Source of the DNA: a virus
Length of the DNA: 64,000 nt
Reading direction: 5' to 3' (one strand)
IMG/VR virus record: IMGVR_UViG_3300013103_000005
Coordinates: 1-64,000 of that record
Shown here one piece after another: positions 34,801-42,224 of the stretch; the first letter of the stretch is position 1; every line of letters begins with the position of its first letter. A model generated the notes under the pieces. That model was not told the origin of the DNA. It saw only the letters and a program-made list of their open reading frames with translations, and made no database searches. Both the position numbers and the translations under genes were made by a program.

Positions 34801-34948
34801 AGATTTCTTTCCTCCTGGAAGGGATGTAAATGATATAAATTGGACTATAACATATCACGTTTTTAATGAAACAGGCCCTAATGATTTAGAAGTATCAGAC
34901 CTTGAAAAGTTAGAATTAAATAATCTAGATATTGCATTGTTAGAATAA
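31892..34948 (+). CDS. Baseplate J-like wedge protein, enlarged
   Basis: The 1018-residue protein begins with a fibronectin-III-like domain (about residues 1-135), followed by baseplate-J hallmarks: LKPGTVNRDILIDPPSKELEKIY, GVGI-like EIPAGTIVSTLAD, VRAMETGSKGNVPAETITVIE, DEESNWSLAQRTLLAF and IAAHENVEEAKVIESGNYY. Two copies of an 85-residue beta module (YLDKRGIDSETVVVKDSTG..., YLKVKSSDGSVTYDKNIDYELL...) are inserted near residues 620-790 before a final J-like domain. Usual family members are 350-650 residues, so the extra domains are notable. Confidence 0.8.
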   Translation: MEVQRPTEIHIDTRENSVILTILKPEQEEIIGINIYYSEQMGGGVNGYSKINPTPITEIQSEIEYTEPISETVEIKGDQKTTTKIERIKKKQYFIYEHTGLEANKTYYYVVTSVAYDSGTGQYYESPYSIEVSGTPFILTDAIQEIKTRSHLEIVQSYIQSIWENYPDLDLKPGTVNRDILIDPPSKELEKIYTILDFISKSQSIVTLLRMDDADNDRVSDDVATSPYKQKLKEAFMFETDEEVQALIDSAFDKKASDVGITRGTAEYAIGEVIFYSDYDFTTLTSEIEIPAGTIVSTLADPEAGIEAQRFVTLSTINIVPETVEDYYNPSRARYEFPVAIRAMETGSKGNVPAETITVIETEIPAYGFNVINLEATLNGQDEESNWSLAQRTLLAFIGVDIGTKGGYLRSIAAHENVEEAKVIESGNYYMQRDYDEVRHKHIGGKVDIYVRGDNLVEKTDKFAFEYPLVSDEVATIVNSSSMVIETTNSDVSSDKPIFTVLWIRNNTKSAYYNLSKLQIINGTQIDIDETIPENSSIGMDDTDVIEIAYRYRADIDHIFKTQPVRSISDLDGLISGTDLEAVAILAKTEDPLLLGNSAKASDFVRFKWDGSIPLDREKVEDEEKTLTGTDWVYLDKRGIDSETVVVKDSTGTTIYVLNQDYELQTEDNLVKIRRITTGAIGDGDTVKVDYYHKHNVDGETLVLRHQVFVPIQNYGVDEQYLKVKSSDGSVTYDKNIDYELLSETEDSPIQIRRIPGGAIADGATVKVYYECTENVTAKYVVNSTIQSAQTAIEEKRHITADVVCKEVFITKVDISIKVKKKENATISALNGGIRTAISNFLNNLRIGESVHQSDIIGVIESVPEVDYVQVPLEKIARIDDSIIVKERIDNSRANWSKITGLTVDYYRSDPNILKHPTIDNGGYWYEFVGMYANDFPLEQVYTESEVGQAPGRFFIGDLGSGIVVSVSIPDFFPPGRDVNDINWTITYHVFNETGPNDLEVSDLEKLELNNLDIALLE

Positions 34949-34968
34949 AGTTTAACGCGTTAAACTTT
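34947..34968 (+). repeat. 22-bp palindrome, copy 16 (CGCG centre)
   Basis: A perfect 22-bp palindrome overlapping the last two bases of the upstream TAA stop. Confidence 0.97.
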
Positions 34969-34979
34969 GAGGATAGGAG

Positions 34980-36314
34980 ATGATAAATTATACTATTCTT
35001 AAAAATCCTAGATTATATGAGAGAAATAAAGAATGGTTTAAGACTTTAAAAGAATTAGAAGAAAGCTTTACGAACGATTTATTATCTTTATTAGCTAGTA
35101 ATTACGATACAAATATCCCTTCTACCCTTTACGGATTGCATTATAAAGCTTTAGCTAGAGAATTTTCTCAATTTATTATAGATTCTCAAGAAGTAGTTAA
35201 TGATTTATTTCCAGATATATCAAGACTAGAAGCTATTTGGAAAAATTTAGGAAGTTATTTAGGAGAACCTGGTAAAGGATTTCCACCTCACGAAGTAGAT
35301 ATAAATACTAATGAAGATTATCGTGATTTATTACTTGCTATTAAGTTTTGTTTGCTTGGCGGTTCTACTTATGATAATCTTAAAGAAGGGATGAGATTAT
35401 TTTTAGGAGAGAATATAGAAGTTTATGAAGAATATTTAGAACCGCCAGATGAAATAGCAAAAACTTTTATGTTTAGGGTTCAAGTATTGATTCCAGATGA
35501 TTTATCTGGTCAGTACTTGTTAACAAGGGCTTTTAGAAATGCTCAAAAATTATTAAATTTAGTAAAACCTGCTCACACATTAGGAAGAGTCGTTCCAACT
35601 TTTACAGAAGAGTTTCATATTTATGATTGTAATTTTTATAGAGATGAAAATGGAAATTTGATTCTTTTTAGCGGAGCAGAACATCCTTATGAAGGAGCAT
35701 TCACTTTAAACGATGTGGATTTGTATTATGATTTTTTAATGTCTGAATCTATTTATATGGCAAGACATCACCATGTAGGTTTATTTGGAAAATCAAGATT
35801 AAAAGGTTATGATATAAATTGGAAAGATAAAGAGAATCTAATAATTACTAAAATTCAAAATCATTTGCATAGGGATAGTTCTTATTATGGCGGCCCTTTT
35901 GGGTGGGGAATATTAGGTTATGGCGGAAGTAATTTTATCATAGTCAATCTAGGTGAGGTAAGAGGCAAGGGATGGCTTAATTTTGATTATACTGGTAACA
36001 GGTTCTTATGGCCACATAAACCTATAAATACATCTAATAGAATTTGTGAGTCTTCGAGAATATTCAGGGTTAAACGAGATTTAGAAAATTATAATTTGGA
36101 TTCTATTCAGGAAGATTATTATTGGACTGAGAAAATATCTGATACTTATTCCATTACAGAAGAGGTTTCTGGAGTAGAGTTTGTTTTAGGGCCTAGTGGA
36201 AGTTGGACATCAGAATTGAATACAGGATTAGATATTTTAGGGCCAATTCCAACTAATATTCAAGCAGGAGACCCAACGATTACCAATATTACTATTGAAT
36301 ATACAGAGTTATAA
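34980..36314 (+). CDS. Tail protein I-like baseplate wedge protein
   Basis: The 444-residue protein follows baseplate J as gpI-type proteins do. The N-terminal half is helical with LGSYLGEPGKGFPPHEVDINTNEDYRDLLLAIKFCLLGGSTYDNLKEGMRLFLG, and RVQVLIPDDLSGQYLLTRAFRNAQKLLNLVKPAHT resembles the gpI/gp7 strand-helix segment that links wedge to fibres. The C-terminal half is His- and aromatic-rich beta sequence. It probably anchors the fibres encoded next. Confidence 0.62.
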   Translation: MINYTILKNPRLYERNKEWFKTLKELEESFTNDLLSLLASNYDTNIPSTLYGLHYKALAREFSQFIIDSQEVVNDLFPDISRLEAIWKNLGSYLGEPGKGFPPHEVDINTNEDYRDLLLAIKFCLLGGSTYDNLKEGMRLFLGENIEVYEEYLEPPDEIAKTFMFRVQVLIPDDLSGQYLLTRAFRNAQKLLNLVKPAHTLGRVVPTFTEEFHIYDCNFYRDENGNLILFSGAEHPYEGAFTLNDVDLYYDFLMSESIYMARHHHVGLFGKSRLKGYDINWKDKENLIITKIQNHLHRDSSYYGGPFGWGILGYGGSNFIIVNLGEVRGKGWLNFDYTGNRFLWPHKPINTSNRICESSRIFRVKRDLENYNLDSIQEDYYWTEKISDTYSITEEVSGVEFVLGPSGSWTSELNTGLDILGPIPTNIQAGDPTITNITIEYTEL

Positions 36315-36344
36315 TTAAATCTATTAAGCTCGGAGGTAGAAGAA

Positions 36345-36869
36345 ATGCCTACCTTTACTAAGAGGTTAAATTTAGAAAAGCCGAAACGTGGAGAATATCT
36401 TAATACTTGGGATATCCCACTTAACGCTAATTTTGATAAATTAGACCAATATCTCGGCGAACATTTAGAAAATGGTTTCGTTCATGTTCATGTAGGTACT
36501 TATCCACCGTCTCACCCAGAGACTGAAGGACCCGCTATTTGGTTGGATACTTCTTCTAGCCCTCCTGTTTTAAAGGTTTGGGATTCTGTTCAAGATTCTT
36601 GGGTAATTATTACCGGCGGGGGCGTACCGGGTGCGAATAGGCAAGTAGAATATCATCAGATTACCCAAGCTGAATTAGACGCTGGGTGTTTTGATTTAAC
36701 TAAAGGAACTCCAGTTGCGCCTGCGGAGGTTATCCTTTGTCCTATTGGGGGAATCCCTCAGCAATATGGGGTCGACTTTTCTGTTTCTGGGAGGACTATT
36801 AATTTGTATGGGGATTTGCTTAATGATTTGGCTGATGGAGACTGGTTAAGGGTAGTTTACGAAACATAA
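36345..36869 (+). CDS. Short tail fibre protein
   Basis: The 174-residue protein starts with a fibre attachment-like segment (FTKRLNLEKPKRGEYLNTWDIPLNANFDKLDQYLGEHLENG) common in short fibres, then has GPAIWLDTSSSPPVLKVWDS and a C-terminal beta domain (HQITQAELDAGCFDLTKG, GGIPQQYGVDFSVSGRTINL, LADGDWLRVVYE). The C-terminal domain resembles that of the next fibre (36890-38599). A strong GGAGG site is upstream. Confidence 0.68.
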   Translation: MPTFTKRLNLEKPKRGEYLNTWDIPLNANFDKLDQYLGEHLENGFVHVHVGTYPPSHPETEGPAIWLDTSSSPPVLKVWDSVQDSWVIITGGGVPGANRQVEYHQITQAELDAGCFDLTKGTPVAPAEVILCPIGGIPQQYGVDFSVSGRTINLYGDLLNDLADGDWLRVVYET

Positions 36870-36889
36870 TTATTTTAAGGAGGTGCGGT

Positions 36890-38599
36890 ATGTCTAAATT
36901 AAAAACTAAATGGATTGAGGATGCAGCTATAACAAAGGAAAAGCTTAATTCGGATGTTGCGGGGGATGGTTTATCTGGTGGAGCAGGGTCGGCTTTATCT
37001 GTTAATGTGGATAATTCGACACTTGAGATATTCTCTGATTCATTACAAGTTAAATCAGAAGGTATTACTGAGAGCCATCTTGCTATAACTGTAGCGGGAG
37101 AAGGCCTTACAGGTGGAGGTGGTTCTCCTTTATCTGTTCAAGTGGACGATTCTTCTATTGAAATAGCGACGGGGGTTTTACGAATCAAAACCGGTGGTGT
37201 TCTTAATGAAATGTTAGCAGGCGGTATTACAGATGATAAGCTGTTTAATACTTATATAAACGCAGATGGAACTACACCGTTGTTTGGAAACTGGGATTTA
37301 GGCGGGACTTTTACTATAACAAACGTTCCTAACCCTACTTCTGACAGTCAAATCGCAAATAAAAGTTATGTTGATAGCGTTGCCCAAGGACTTGATGTTA
37401 AGGATAGCGTGAGAGCTTTAGCAGATTCTAATGTTACAACTAGCGGGACAACTACTATAGATGGAGTTTCTTTGTCTGCTGGTGATAGGGTGTTATTAAC
37501 TGGCCAGACAAATGGTGTAGAAAACGGTATTTGGGTGGTTCAGACAGGTTCTTGGACGAGACCAGATGATTTTGCTAATGGAAGTTCTGTTGCTGGTGCT
37601 TTTACCTTCGTAGAATCAGGGAATACTTACGCCGATAGTGGATGGGTATGTACTAACGATAGTGGTTCTGATATCGTTGGAACAGATAGTTTATCCTTCT
37701 CGCAATTTTCTGGGGCAGGCCAAATAACTGCTGGGGCTGGTTTAACTAAAACTGGAAATACTTTAAACGTTGGTCAGAATTCTACAGGTGGTATTAAGGT
37801 AAACGCAGATGATATTCAACTTAATGTAGATAATTCAACTATTGAGATTTCAGGAACAGATCCTGGAACTGTTCAAGTTAAGGCAGGTGGAATAACAGGA
37901 AATCATTTAAGTTCTTCAGTAGCCGGGGCTGGTTTAACAGGTGGTGGAGGAAACGCTCTATCTGTAAACGTAGATAATTCTACTATTGAGATTATAGCAG
38001 ATGCCCTACAAGTAAAAGCCGGAGGGATAACAGAAAATCATTTAAATACCTCGGTTGCGGGAAATGGTTTAACAGGCGGTGGCGGTAATCCTCTCGCAGT
38101 TGGAGCTGGTTCTGGTATAACTGTAAACGCTGACTCAATCGAGGTAAATCCTGCTGATTTAATCTCTGGCGGTTCTGCAGAGATAGACGGTGATAAAATA
38201 GATATAGATTGGAATCCTTCTAATTATACACCAACTACTTCCCCATCGGAGGTAGATAATGTTGACCAATTGACTGCCCATTTGGCAGGAATCGATAATG
38301 CTCTGGCTGGAATCTCTACAGAGAATATTTACCAAGAAATGCATACTATAACTTCCGCAGAAGAGACTGCCGGTTATTTTACATTAACACATACCCCTGT
38401 TAATGCGAGGAGCGTGAGAGTAGATGTTGTAGGTGGGATTAGACAAATAAATAAACAAGCAGTTAATGGAACCGGGCTGACCCCTGATTTTGATATTTTA
38501 AATAATAATCAGTTGCACTTTAATAACAACGGCGGAGCAACAGGGCTTAGCGGAGATTTATCAGCTGGCGATACTTTGATTATTTGTTATCAATACTAA
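36890..38599 (+). CDS. Long tail fibre with tandem repeats
   Basis: The 569-residue protein contains several repeats of the form GITxNHLxxSVAGxGLTGGGG, xxLSVNVDNSTIEI and DxLQVKAGGI (about residues 10-115 and 290-420), typical of trimeric fibre shafts. A middle region (KSYVDSVAQGLDVKDSVRAL, DRVLLTGQTNGVENGIWVV) matches the tail-collar-like segment of many fibres. The C-terminal 100 residues (HTITSAEETAGYFTLTHTPV, GGIRQ, LSAGDTLIICYQ) form a putative receptor-binding tip shared with 36345. Confidence 0.8.
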   Translation: MSKLKTKWIEDAAITKEKLNSDVAGDGLSGGAGSALSVNVDNSTLEIFSDSLQVKSEGITESHLAITVAGEGLTGGGGSPLSVQVDDSSIEIATGVLRIKTGGVLNEMLAGGITDDKLFNTYINADGTTPLFGNWDLGGTFTITNVPNPTSDSQIANKSYVDSVAQGLDVKDSVRALADSNVTTSGTTTIDGVSLSAGDRVLLTGQTNGVENGIWVVQTGSWTRPDDFANGSSVAGAFTFVESGNTYADSGWVCTNDSGSDIVGTDSLSFSQFSGAGQITAGAGLTKTGNTLNVGQNSTGGIKVNADDIQLNVDNSTIEISGTDPGTVQVKAGGITGNHLSSSVAGAGLTGGGGNALSVNVDNSTIEIIADALQVKAGGITENHLNTSVAGNGLTGGGGNPLAVGAGSGITVNADSIEVNPADLISGGSAEIDGDKIDIDWNPSNYTPTTSPSEVDNVDQLTAHLAGIDNALAGISTENIYQEMHTITSAEETAGYFTLTHTPVNARSVRVDVVGGIRQINKQAVNGTGLTPDFDILNNNQLHFNNNGGATGLSGDLSAGDTLIICYQY

Positions 38600-38608
38600 G
38601 ATTTAACT

Positions 38609-38637
38609 GAGGAGGCTTAATGCCTCCTCTTTAATTT
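38609..38637 (+). terminator. Intrinsic terminator after fibre gene
   Basis: GAGGAGGC (38609-38616) pairs perfectly with GCCTCCTC (38622-38629) around TTAAT and is followed by TTTAATTTATT. This is a good rho-independent terminator shape. Confidence 0.75.
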
Positions 38638-38654
38638 ATTTGGAGGAGATTAGT

Positions 38655-39026
38655 ATGAAACGAGGAAAGAACGAAAATCCCTTGTATCAAAGGATGAAGA
38701 ATATTCAATTAGCTTTAGAAAATTTAGGATTTGATAAGTTAGAAATACCCGAAGCTCCGGGTGAATACCCTGATTGGTTAAAAATAGTTTATAAAGATTT
38801 ATTTTTATTAGTGAATACTGCTAGGTTAGACCCTTCTGTTTCTTCAGAAAAGTTAGTTAATTTAGGCTTATTAGCTAAAAGGATTTGTGAATACTTATAT
38901 TTATCGGCTAAGCATTTTTCTGAGATAAGTAATGTAGATATTTCTCAACTAGGTAATTTGGATGTAGTTGGGATGATAGTCGAAAAATTCGAACAAGAAA
39001 GGGCTAAGTTAAATTCCGACAGTTGA
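38655..39026 (+). CDS. Hypothetical helical protein
   Basis: The start is ATG 38655 with TGGAGGAG at 38641-38648; TTG 38640 lies upstream of that site. The 123-residue protein is helical (PLYQRMKNIQLALENLGF, ARLDPSVSSEKLVNLGLLAKRICEYLYLS). No family is recognised. It lies between two fibre genes and may help fibre assembly. Confidence 0.5.
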   Translation: MKRGKNENPLYQRMKNIQLALENLGFDKLEIPEAPGEYPDWLKIVYKDLFLLVNTARLDPSVSSEKLVNLGLLAKRICEYLYLSAKHFSEISNVDISQLGNLDVVGMIVEKFEQERAKLNSDS

Positions 39027-39048
39027 AGTCCTTTCTGTGGGATATATC

Positions 39049-39101
39049 CGTGGGTGGTTAGAAAGTTTAACGCGTTAAACTTTCAAGACCACGAACACGG
39101 C
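39049..39101 (+). promoter_or_regulatory. Extended hairpin built around a palindrome copy
   Basis: The 22-bp palindrome here is extended by flanking G-C to 24 bp, and GTGGT upstream pairs with ACCAC downstream, with CCGTG and CACGG beyond, giving a long imperfect hairpin in the 100-nt gap before the S74 fibre gene. AACACGGCA, just after it, also occurs near 30393, before another gene. Confidence 0.5.
39062..39083 (+). repeat. 22-bp palindrome, copy 17 (CGCG centre)
   Basis: A perfect 22-bp palindrome, extended to 24 bp by G and C. Confidence 0.97.
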
Positions 39102-39126
39102 AAAAAGCAGAAAGGAGGTTATAATA

Positions 39127-40878
39127 ATGAGTAAAACAAAACGAAAATGGATTATTTTGGATTATACTAACCCAGACGCCCTAAGGGCGGAGGATATCCC
39201 TTACGATGCCTCTCAGTCGATGAGGGCGAGATTTGATTCTCATTTAACTTCAGATGACCACACCCAGTATCTACTTGCAAATGGAAGCAGGCAGTTAACT
39301 GGAGACTGGGATATTGGAGATGGTAGAAGCATATTAGCAGACAAAATCAGGGCAAGAGATGGGGATGGGTTAGCACTTTATGACGACGGTGGGAATGGTA
39401 TTTTTATTCAGGATGGTGGCAATGTAGGAATAGGGACAGATAGTCCGGAGTTTAAATTACAGATAAATGATGGATTGAAAACAAGAGTTATGATTCATGA
39501 GTCTTCTAATATTGTAGGACCACGGCTTGTGTTATATAGTTCTCAAACAGGAAGTGCCCCAACACTTGAACTCGGAGTGGCTACTCAAGATTACGGCAAC
39601 TATGTTCTAGCAAATTGGGCATATTTGGCAGGAAATTCACTTAATGAAGGTATTGCGATTTTAGGAAATCTTAATGACCAATTTCCTTATGGTTTATTTG
39701 TTAAAAACGGCGGCAACGTAGGAATAGGAACAAATAGCCCCGGTGAAAAATTAAGTATATATAGTAATAGCACTGATAACGATTTTTATGCTTTAGGTTT
39801 AGGTGTTGCAAGTACGAGAAGATGGAAGATATTATTAGGAGGATACAATCAGCATTCAGAATATGGAAATTATCCCCTGATAATACAAAGGGATATGGGT
39901 ACATATAGTGGGGCTTTTGTGATAGAAGGGGATAGTCCAGTAGTAGTTAGAAAATCTGGCAAGGTAGGGATAGGAACAAGTAATCCGACCAATTTATTTG
40001 ACGTCAACAAAAGTGATGGAAATGGAGTGTTTGCTGGTTTAGGCGACCTTTCCCAAACTAACCCTTTGGTTTATATAGGGGGAACGGGTTCGCATAGTTA
40101 TCTAGAAACAAGGAATAACTATGAATTATGGATTGGTGTAAACAATCATCCTGCAACTAATATACCAGAAATAGTAATAAAAACATCGGGTAATGTAGGA
40201 ATAGGGACAAATAGTACTCATTCTAAATTAACAGTAGCGGGGCATATCACCCCTTCTACGGATAACGCTTATGACATTGGAACTTCTTCATATCGTTGGG
40301 ATGATATATGGGCAACAAATGGAACAATACAAACTTGCGATGAAAGAGATAAAGATTTAATTTCAGACGCTCAATTAGGGCTAGATTTCATAAATAGATT
40401 AAGACCTGTAACTTTTAAATGGAAAGATTATTCATCTGAAGCAGTTTACGAAACTAGAACGAAGCAGAAAACCCAATTGGTAACAAAAACGAGGGAAAAA
40501 GAGATTATAGAATTAGTAGATGGTAAATATGTTAAAAAGGTAATAACTGAGGAATACCAAGAGGAAGAACCTGTATATGAAGAATATGACCTTTATGATG
40601 AAGAAGGGAATATTATTGGCAAACATAAAGTTCCTGTTATGGAAGAATACCAAGAAGAAGTTCAGCCTGCGATTTCCAGGACTTATATAAGAAAGCATTA
40701 TGGATTGGTCGCCCAAGAAGTAAAACAAGTATTAGATGAGTTAGGGATAGATACTGAAGACTTTGCCCCTTTAATAATAGATGAAGAAACAGGAAAGTAC
40801 GGGTTGAGGTATCAAGAATTGATTCCGATTTTAATTAAAGCTATTCAAGAACTTTATCAAATGATTAACAATAATTAG
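39127..40878 (+). CDS. Tail fibre with C-terminal S74-type chaperone domain
   Basis: The 583-residue protein has several GNVGIGTxSP-type repeats (near residues 97, 196, 278 and 355), then the intramolecular chaperone segment YRWDDIWATNGTIQTCDERDKDLI and LGLDFINRLRPVTFKWKD, ending in HYGLVAQEVKQVLDELGI. In S74 peptidases the motif is Ser-Asp-x-Arg-x-Lys and the Ser cuts the chaperone off; here the Ser is replaced by Cys (CDERDK). A roughly 85-residue charged insertion sits inside the chaperone domain. AAAGGAGG lies upstream. Confidence 0.85.
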   Translation: MSKTKRKWIILDYTNPDALRAEDIPYDASQSMRARFDSHLTSDDHTQYLLANGSRQLTGDWDIGDGRSILADKIRARDGDGLALYDDGGNGIFIQDGGNVGIGTDSPEFKLQINDGLKTRVMIHESSNIVGPRLVLYSSQTGSAPTLELGVATQDYGNYVLANWAYLAGNSLNEGIAILGNLNDQFPYGLFVKNGGNVGIGTNSPGEKLSIYSNSTDNDFYALGLGVASTRRWKILLGGYNQHSEYGNYPLIIQRDMGTYSGAFVIEGDSPVVVRKSGKVGIGTSNPTNLFDVNKSDGNGVFAGLGDLSQTNPLVYIGGTGSHSYLETRNNYELWIGVNNHPATNIPEIVIKTSGNVGIGTNSTHSKLTVAGHITPSTDNAYDIGTSSYRWDDIWATNGTIQTCDERDKDLISDAQLGLDFINRLRPVTFKWKDYSSEAVYETRTKQKTQLVTKTREKEIIELVDGKYVKKVITEEYQEEEPVYEEYDLYDEEGNIIGKHKVPVMEEYQEEVQPAISRTYIRKHYGLVAQEVKQVLDELGIDTEDFAPLIIDEETGKYGLRYQELIPILIKAIQELYQMINNN

Positions 40879-40898
40879 TATTGGGAAGGAGGAGAATT

Positions 40899-41093
40899 AT
40901 GATTAAATTAGGATTTGAGGAAAATGAATTGAGAACATTAATTTCCTTTTTGGATAGGGTTACTGTAACAGGAATAAGGGAAAATATTGCCTATATGAAC
41001 CTTATTCAAAAATTAGAATCCGTTTTAGTTGCTAAAGAAGATAATGATAAGGAGGATAAGAATGAAACTAAAGATAGGAAAAATGATAGGTGA
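40899..41093 (+). CDS. Hypothetical small helical protein
   Basis: The start is ATG 40899 after GGAAGGAGGAG; TTG 40881 precedes that site. The 64-residue product is helical with a charged tail (NDKEDKNETKDRKN) and overlaps the next gene by 32 nt. No motif. It belongs to a run of small genes between fibres and the receiver-domain gene. Confidence 0.5.
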   Translation: MIKLGFEENELRTLISFLDRVTVTGIRENIAYMNLIQKLESVLVAKEDNDKEDKNETKDRKNDR

Positions 41094-41271
41094 TTGGGGA
41101 AAACGTGTTATAGGCGAAGCTATAAGTAGTAAGAAAACATTAGCTACTTGCGGGGCTATTGTTTTTCTTACCCAAGTGAATCAAAAATACGCTTTGATAG
41201 CTTTTGTAGTTTGGATGGTTTGTCAGACAGCTATTGATGTTTCTAAAATTTTAAAGGGTAAGAAAGAGTGA
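41062..41271 (+). CDS. Small membrane protein, holin candidate
   Basis: The start is ATG 41062 with AAGGAGG 7 nt upstream. The 69-residue product has a basic N-terminus (MKLKIGKMIGDWGKRV), a hydrophobic region from about residue 27 to 60 (LATCGAIVFLTQVN, YALIAFVVWMVCQTAI) that can span the membrane once or twice, and a basic C-terminus. Size and charge pattern fit a small holin. The next gene starts at a GTG overlapping its stop, and that product also has a membrane segment. Confidence 0.5.
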   Translation: MKLKIGKMIGDWGKRVIGEAISSKKTLATCGAIVFLTQVNQKYALIAFVVWMVCQTAIDVSKILKGKKE

Positions 41272-41768
41272 AAGAACTTTTTCTTTTGAAGGAACAATTA
41301 GCGACTTTAACAGAAGCTATTAAAAATTTTAAGGAAGAAGCGAGAAAGGAATATGAGCAGATAAGGGCTCTGCAGAGGGAGGTATCTTCTCTTTCTGCAG
41401 AGCTTAACTTTTTGAAGACGAGAATACAAGACCATAGGGAAGATATAAGCAAGGCGTTATTTAAGATTGCGGATAATGAAAAATATTTAGAAGGACTTAA
41501 AGTTTCTGTCGATAATATTCAAAAAAGTTTAACAAATCTTTGGGACGAGTTTAGAAATTGTCAGAATAGAATGAAGGAATCAATGATAAAGGAATTGAGG
41601 GAAGAAAGGCAAAGGGCATTAGACGAAAAGAAAGAATTTAAATTTTGGTCTTTAGAATACAGATGGAAAGTTATTGGAGCATTGATAGGGATAGCTGGTG
41701 TATTAGTCCCTATTGGATTGTATTTTTTTGATTTAATGATTAAATTTATTTTTAAACATTGGAGGTAG
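41268..41768 (+). CDS. Coiled-coil protein with C-terminal membrane anchor
   Basis: The start is GTG 41268, overlapping the previous stop. The 166-residue protein has a long coiled coil (about residues 1-100: LKEQLATLTEAIKNFKEE, VSSLSAELNFLKTRI) and a C-terminal membrane span (VIGALIGIAGVLVPIGLYFF). This is the layout of hemolysin-XhlA-like or i-spanin-like lysis proteins, but inverted relative to typical i-spanins. Lysis context with a holin candidate and a lipoprotein is suggestive. Confidence 0.5.
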   Translation: MKELFLLKEQLATLTEAIKNFKEEARKEYEQIRALQREVSSLSAELNFLKTRIQDHREDISKALFKIADNEKYLEGLKVSVDNIQKSLTNLWDEFRNCQNRMKESMIKELREERQRALDEKKEFKFWSLEYRWKVIGALIGIAGVLVPIGLYFFDLMIKFIFKHWR

Positions 41769-41774
41769 TTAAAA

Positions 41775-42224
41775 ATGGAAGGGGAAAAAAGAAATATTTT
41801 ATTGATAGAAGACGATCCTACTTATGGAAAAATAATTAAAGATTATTTAAATTCGAAAGGATTTAATTTAATATGGGCGGATACAGGAGAAGAAGGTCTT
41901 CAAGAAGTTTCTAAATGGAATGGACTTTTAGATTTGATTATCGTTGATATGGAATTGCCGGGGATGGATGGGGCAGAAGTAATTAGATGGGTTAGAAAGT
42001 TAGGTTATGGTGTCCCGATTATCATTTTAACGGGAAGCTCAGATATTGATTTAGAAAGCTTTTCAGAGTTTGACGTTTACGATGTTTTAGAAAAGCCTAA
42101 AGCGCCAGAAGAAATAGAAGAAATAATCGTAAATTGTTTTGAACAAATTAAAAATTTATCAAAAACTATTTCGCAAGCTTTAGAGGATTTAAAGGAGTTG
42201 TTATGCGAAATAAAGTCCTCTTAA
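41775..42224 (+). CDS. Free-standing CheY-like receiver domain protein
   Basis: The 149-residue protein is a near-complete response-regulator receiver: acidic E12/D13/D14 (LLIEDDP), phosphoacceptor D58 (LIIVDMELPGMDG), T86 (IIILTGSS) and K108 (LEKPK), followed by a 30-residue helical extension (LSKTISQALEDLKELLCEIKSS) and no DNA-binding domain. Receivers take phosphate from host histidine kinases. GGAGGT is upstream, and its end overlaps the lipoprotein gene by 22 nt. Its place among membrane and lysis-like genes is unusual for a phage. Confidence 0.88.
   Translation: MEGEKRNILLIEDDPTYGKIIKDYLNSKGFNLIWADTGEEGLQEVSKWNGLLDLIIVDMELPGMDGAEVIRWVRKLGYGVPIIILTGSSDIDLESFSEFDVYDVLEKPKAPEEIEEIIVNCFEQIKNLSKTISQALEDLKELLCEIKSS

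Noticed and set aside
36312-36336. Another degenerate palindrome (ATAATTAAATCTATTAAGCTCG) before the short fibre gene
   Set aside because: Only about 15 of 22 positions agree with the closest variant and both arms are altered; this can arise by chance in AT-rich DNA.
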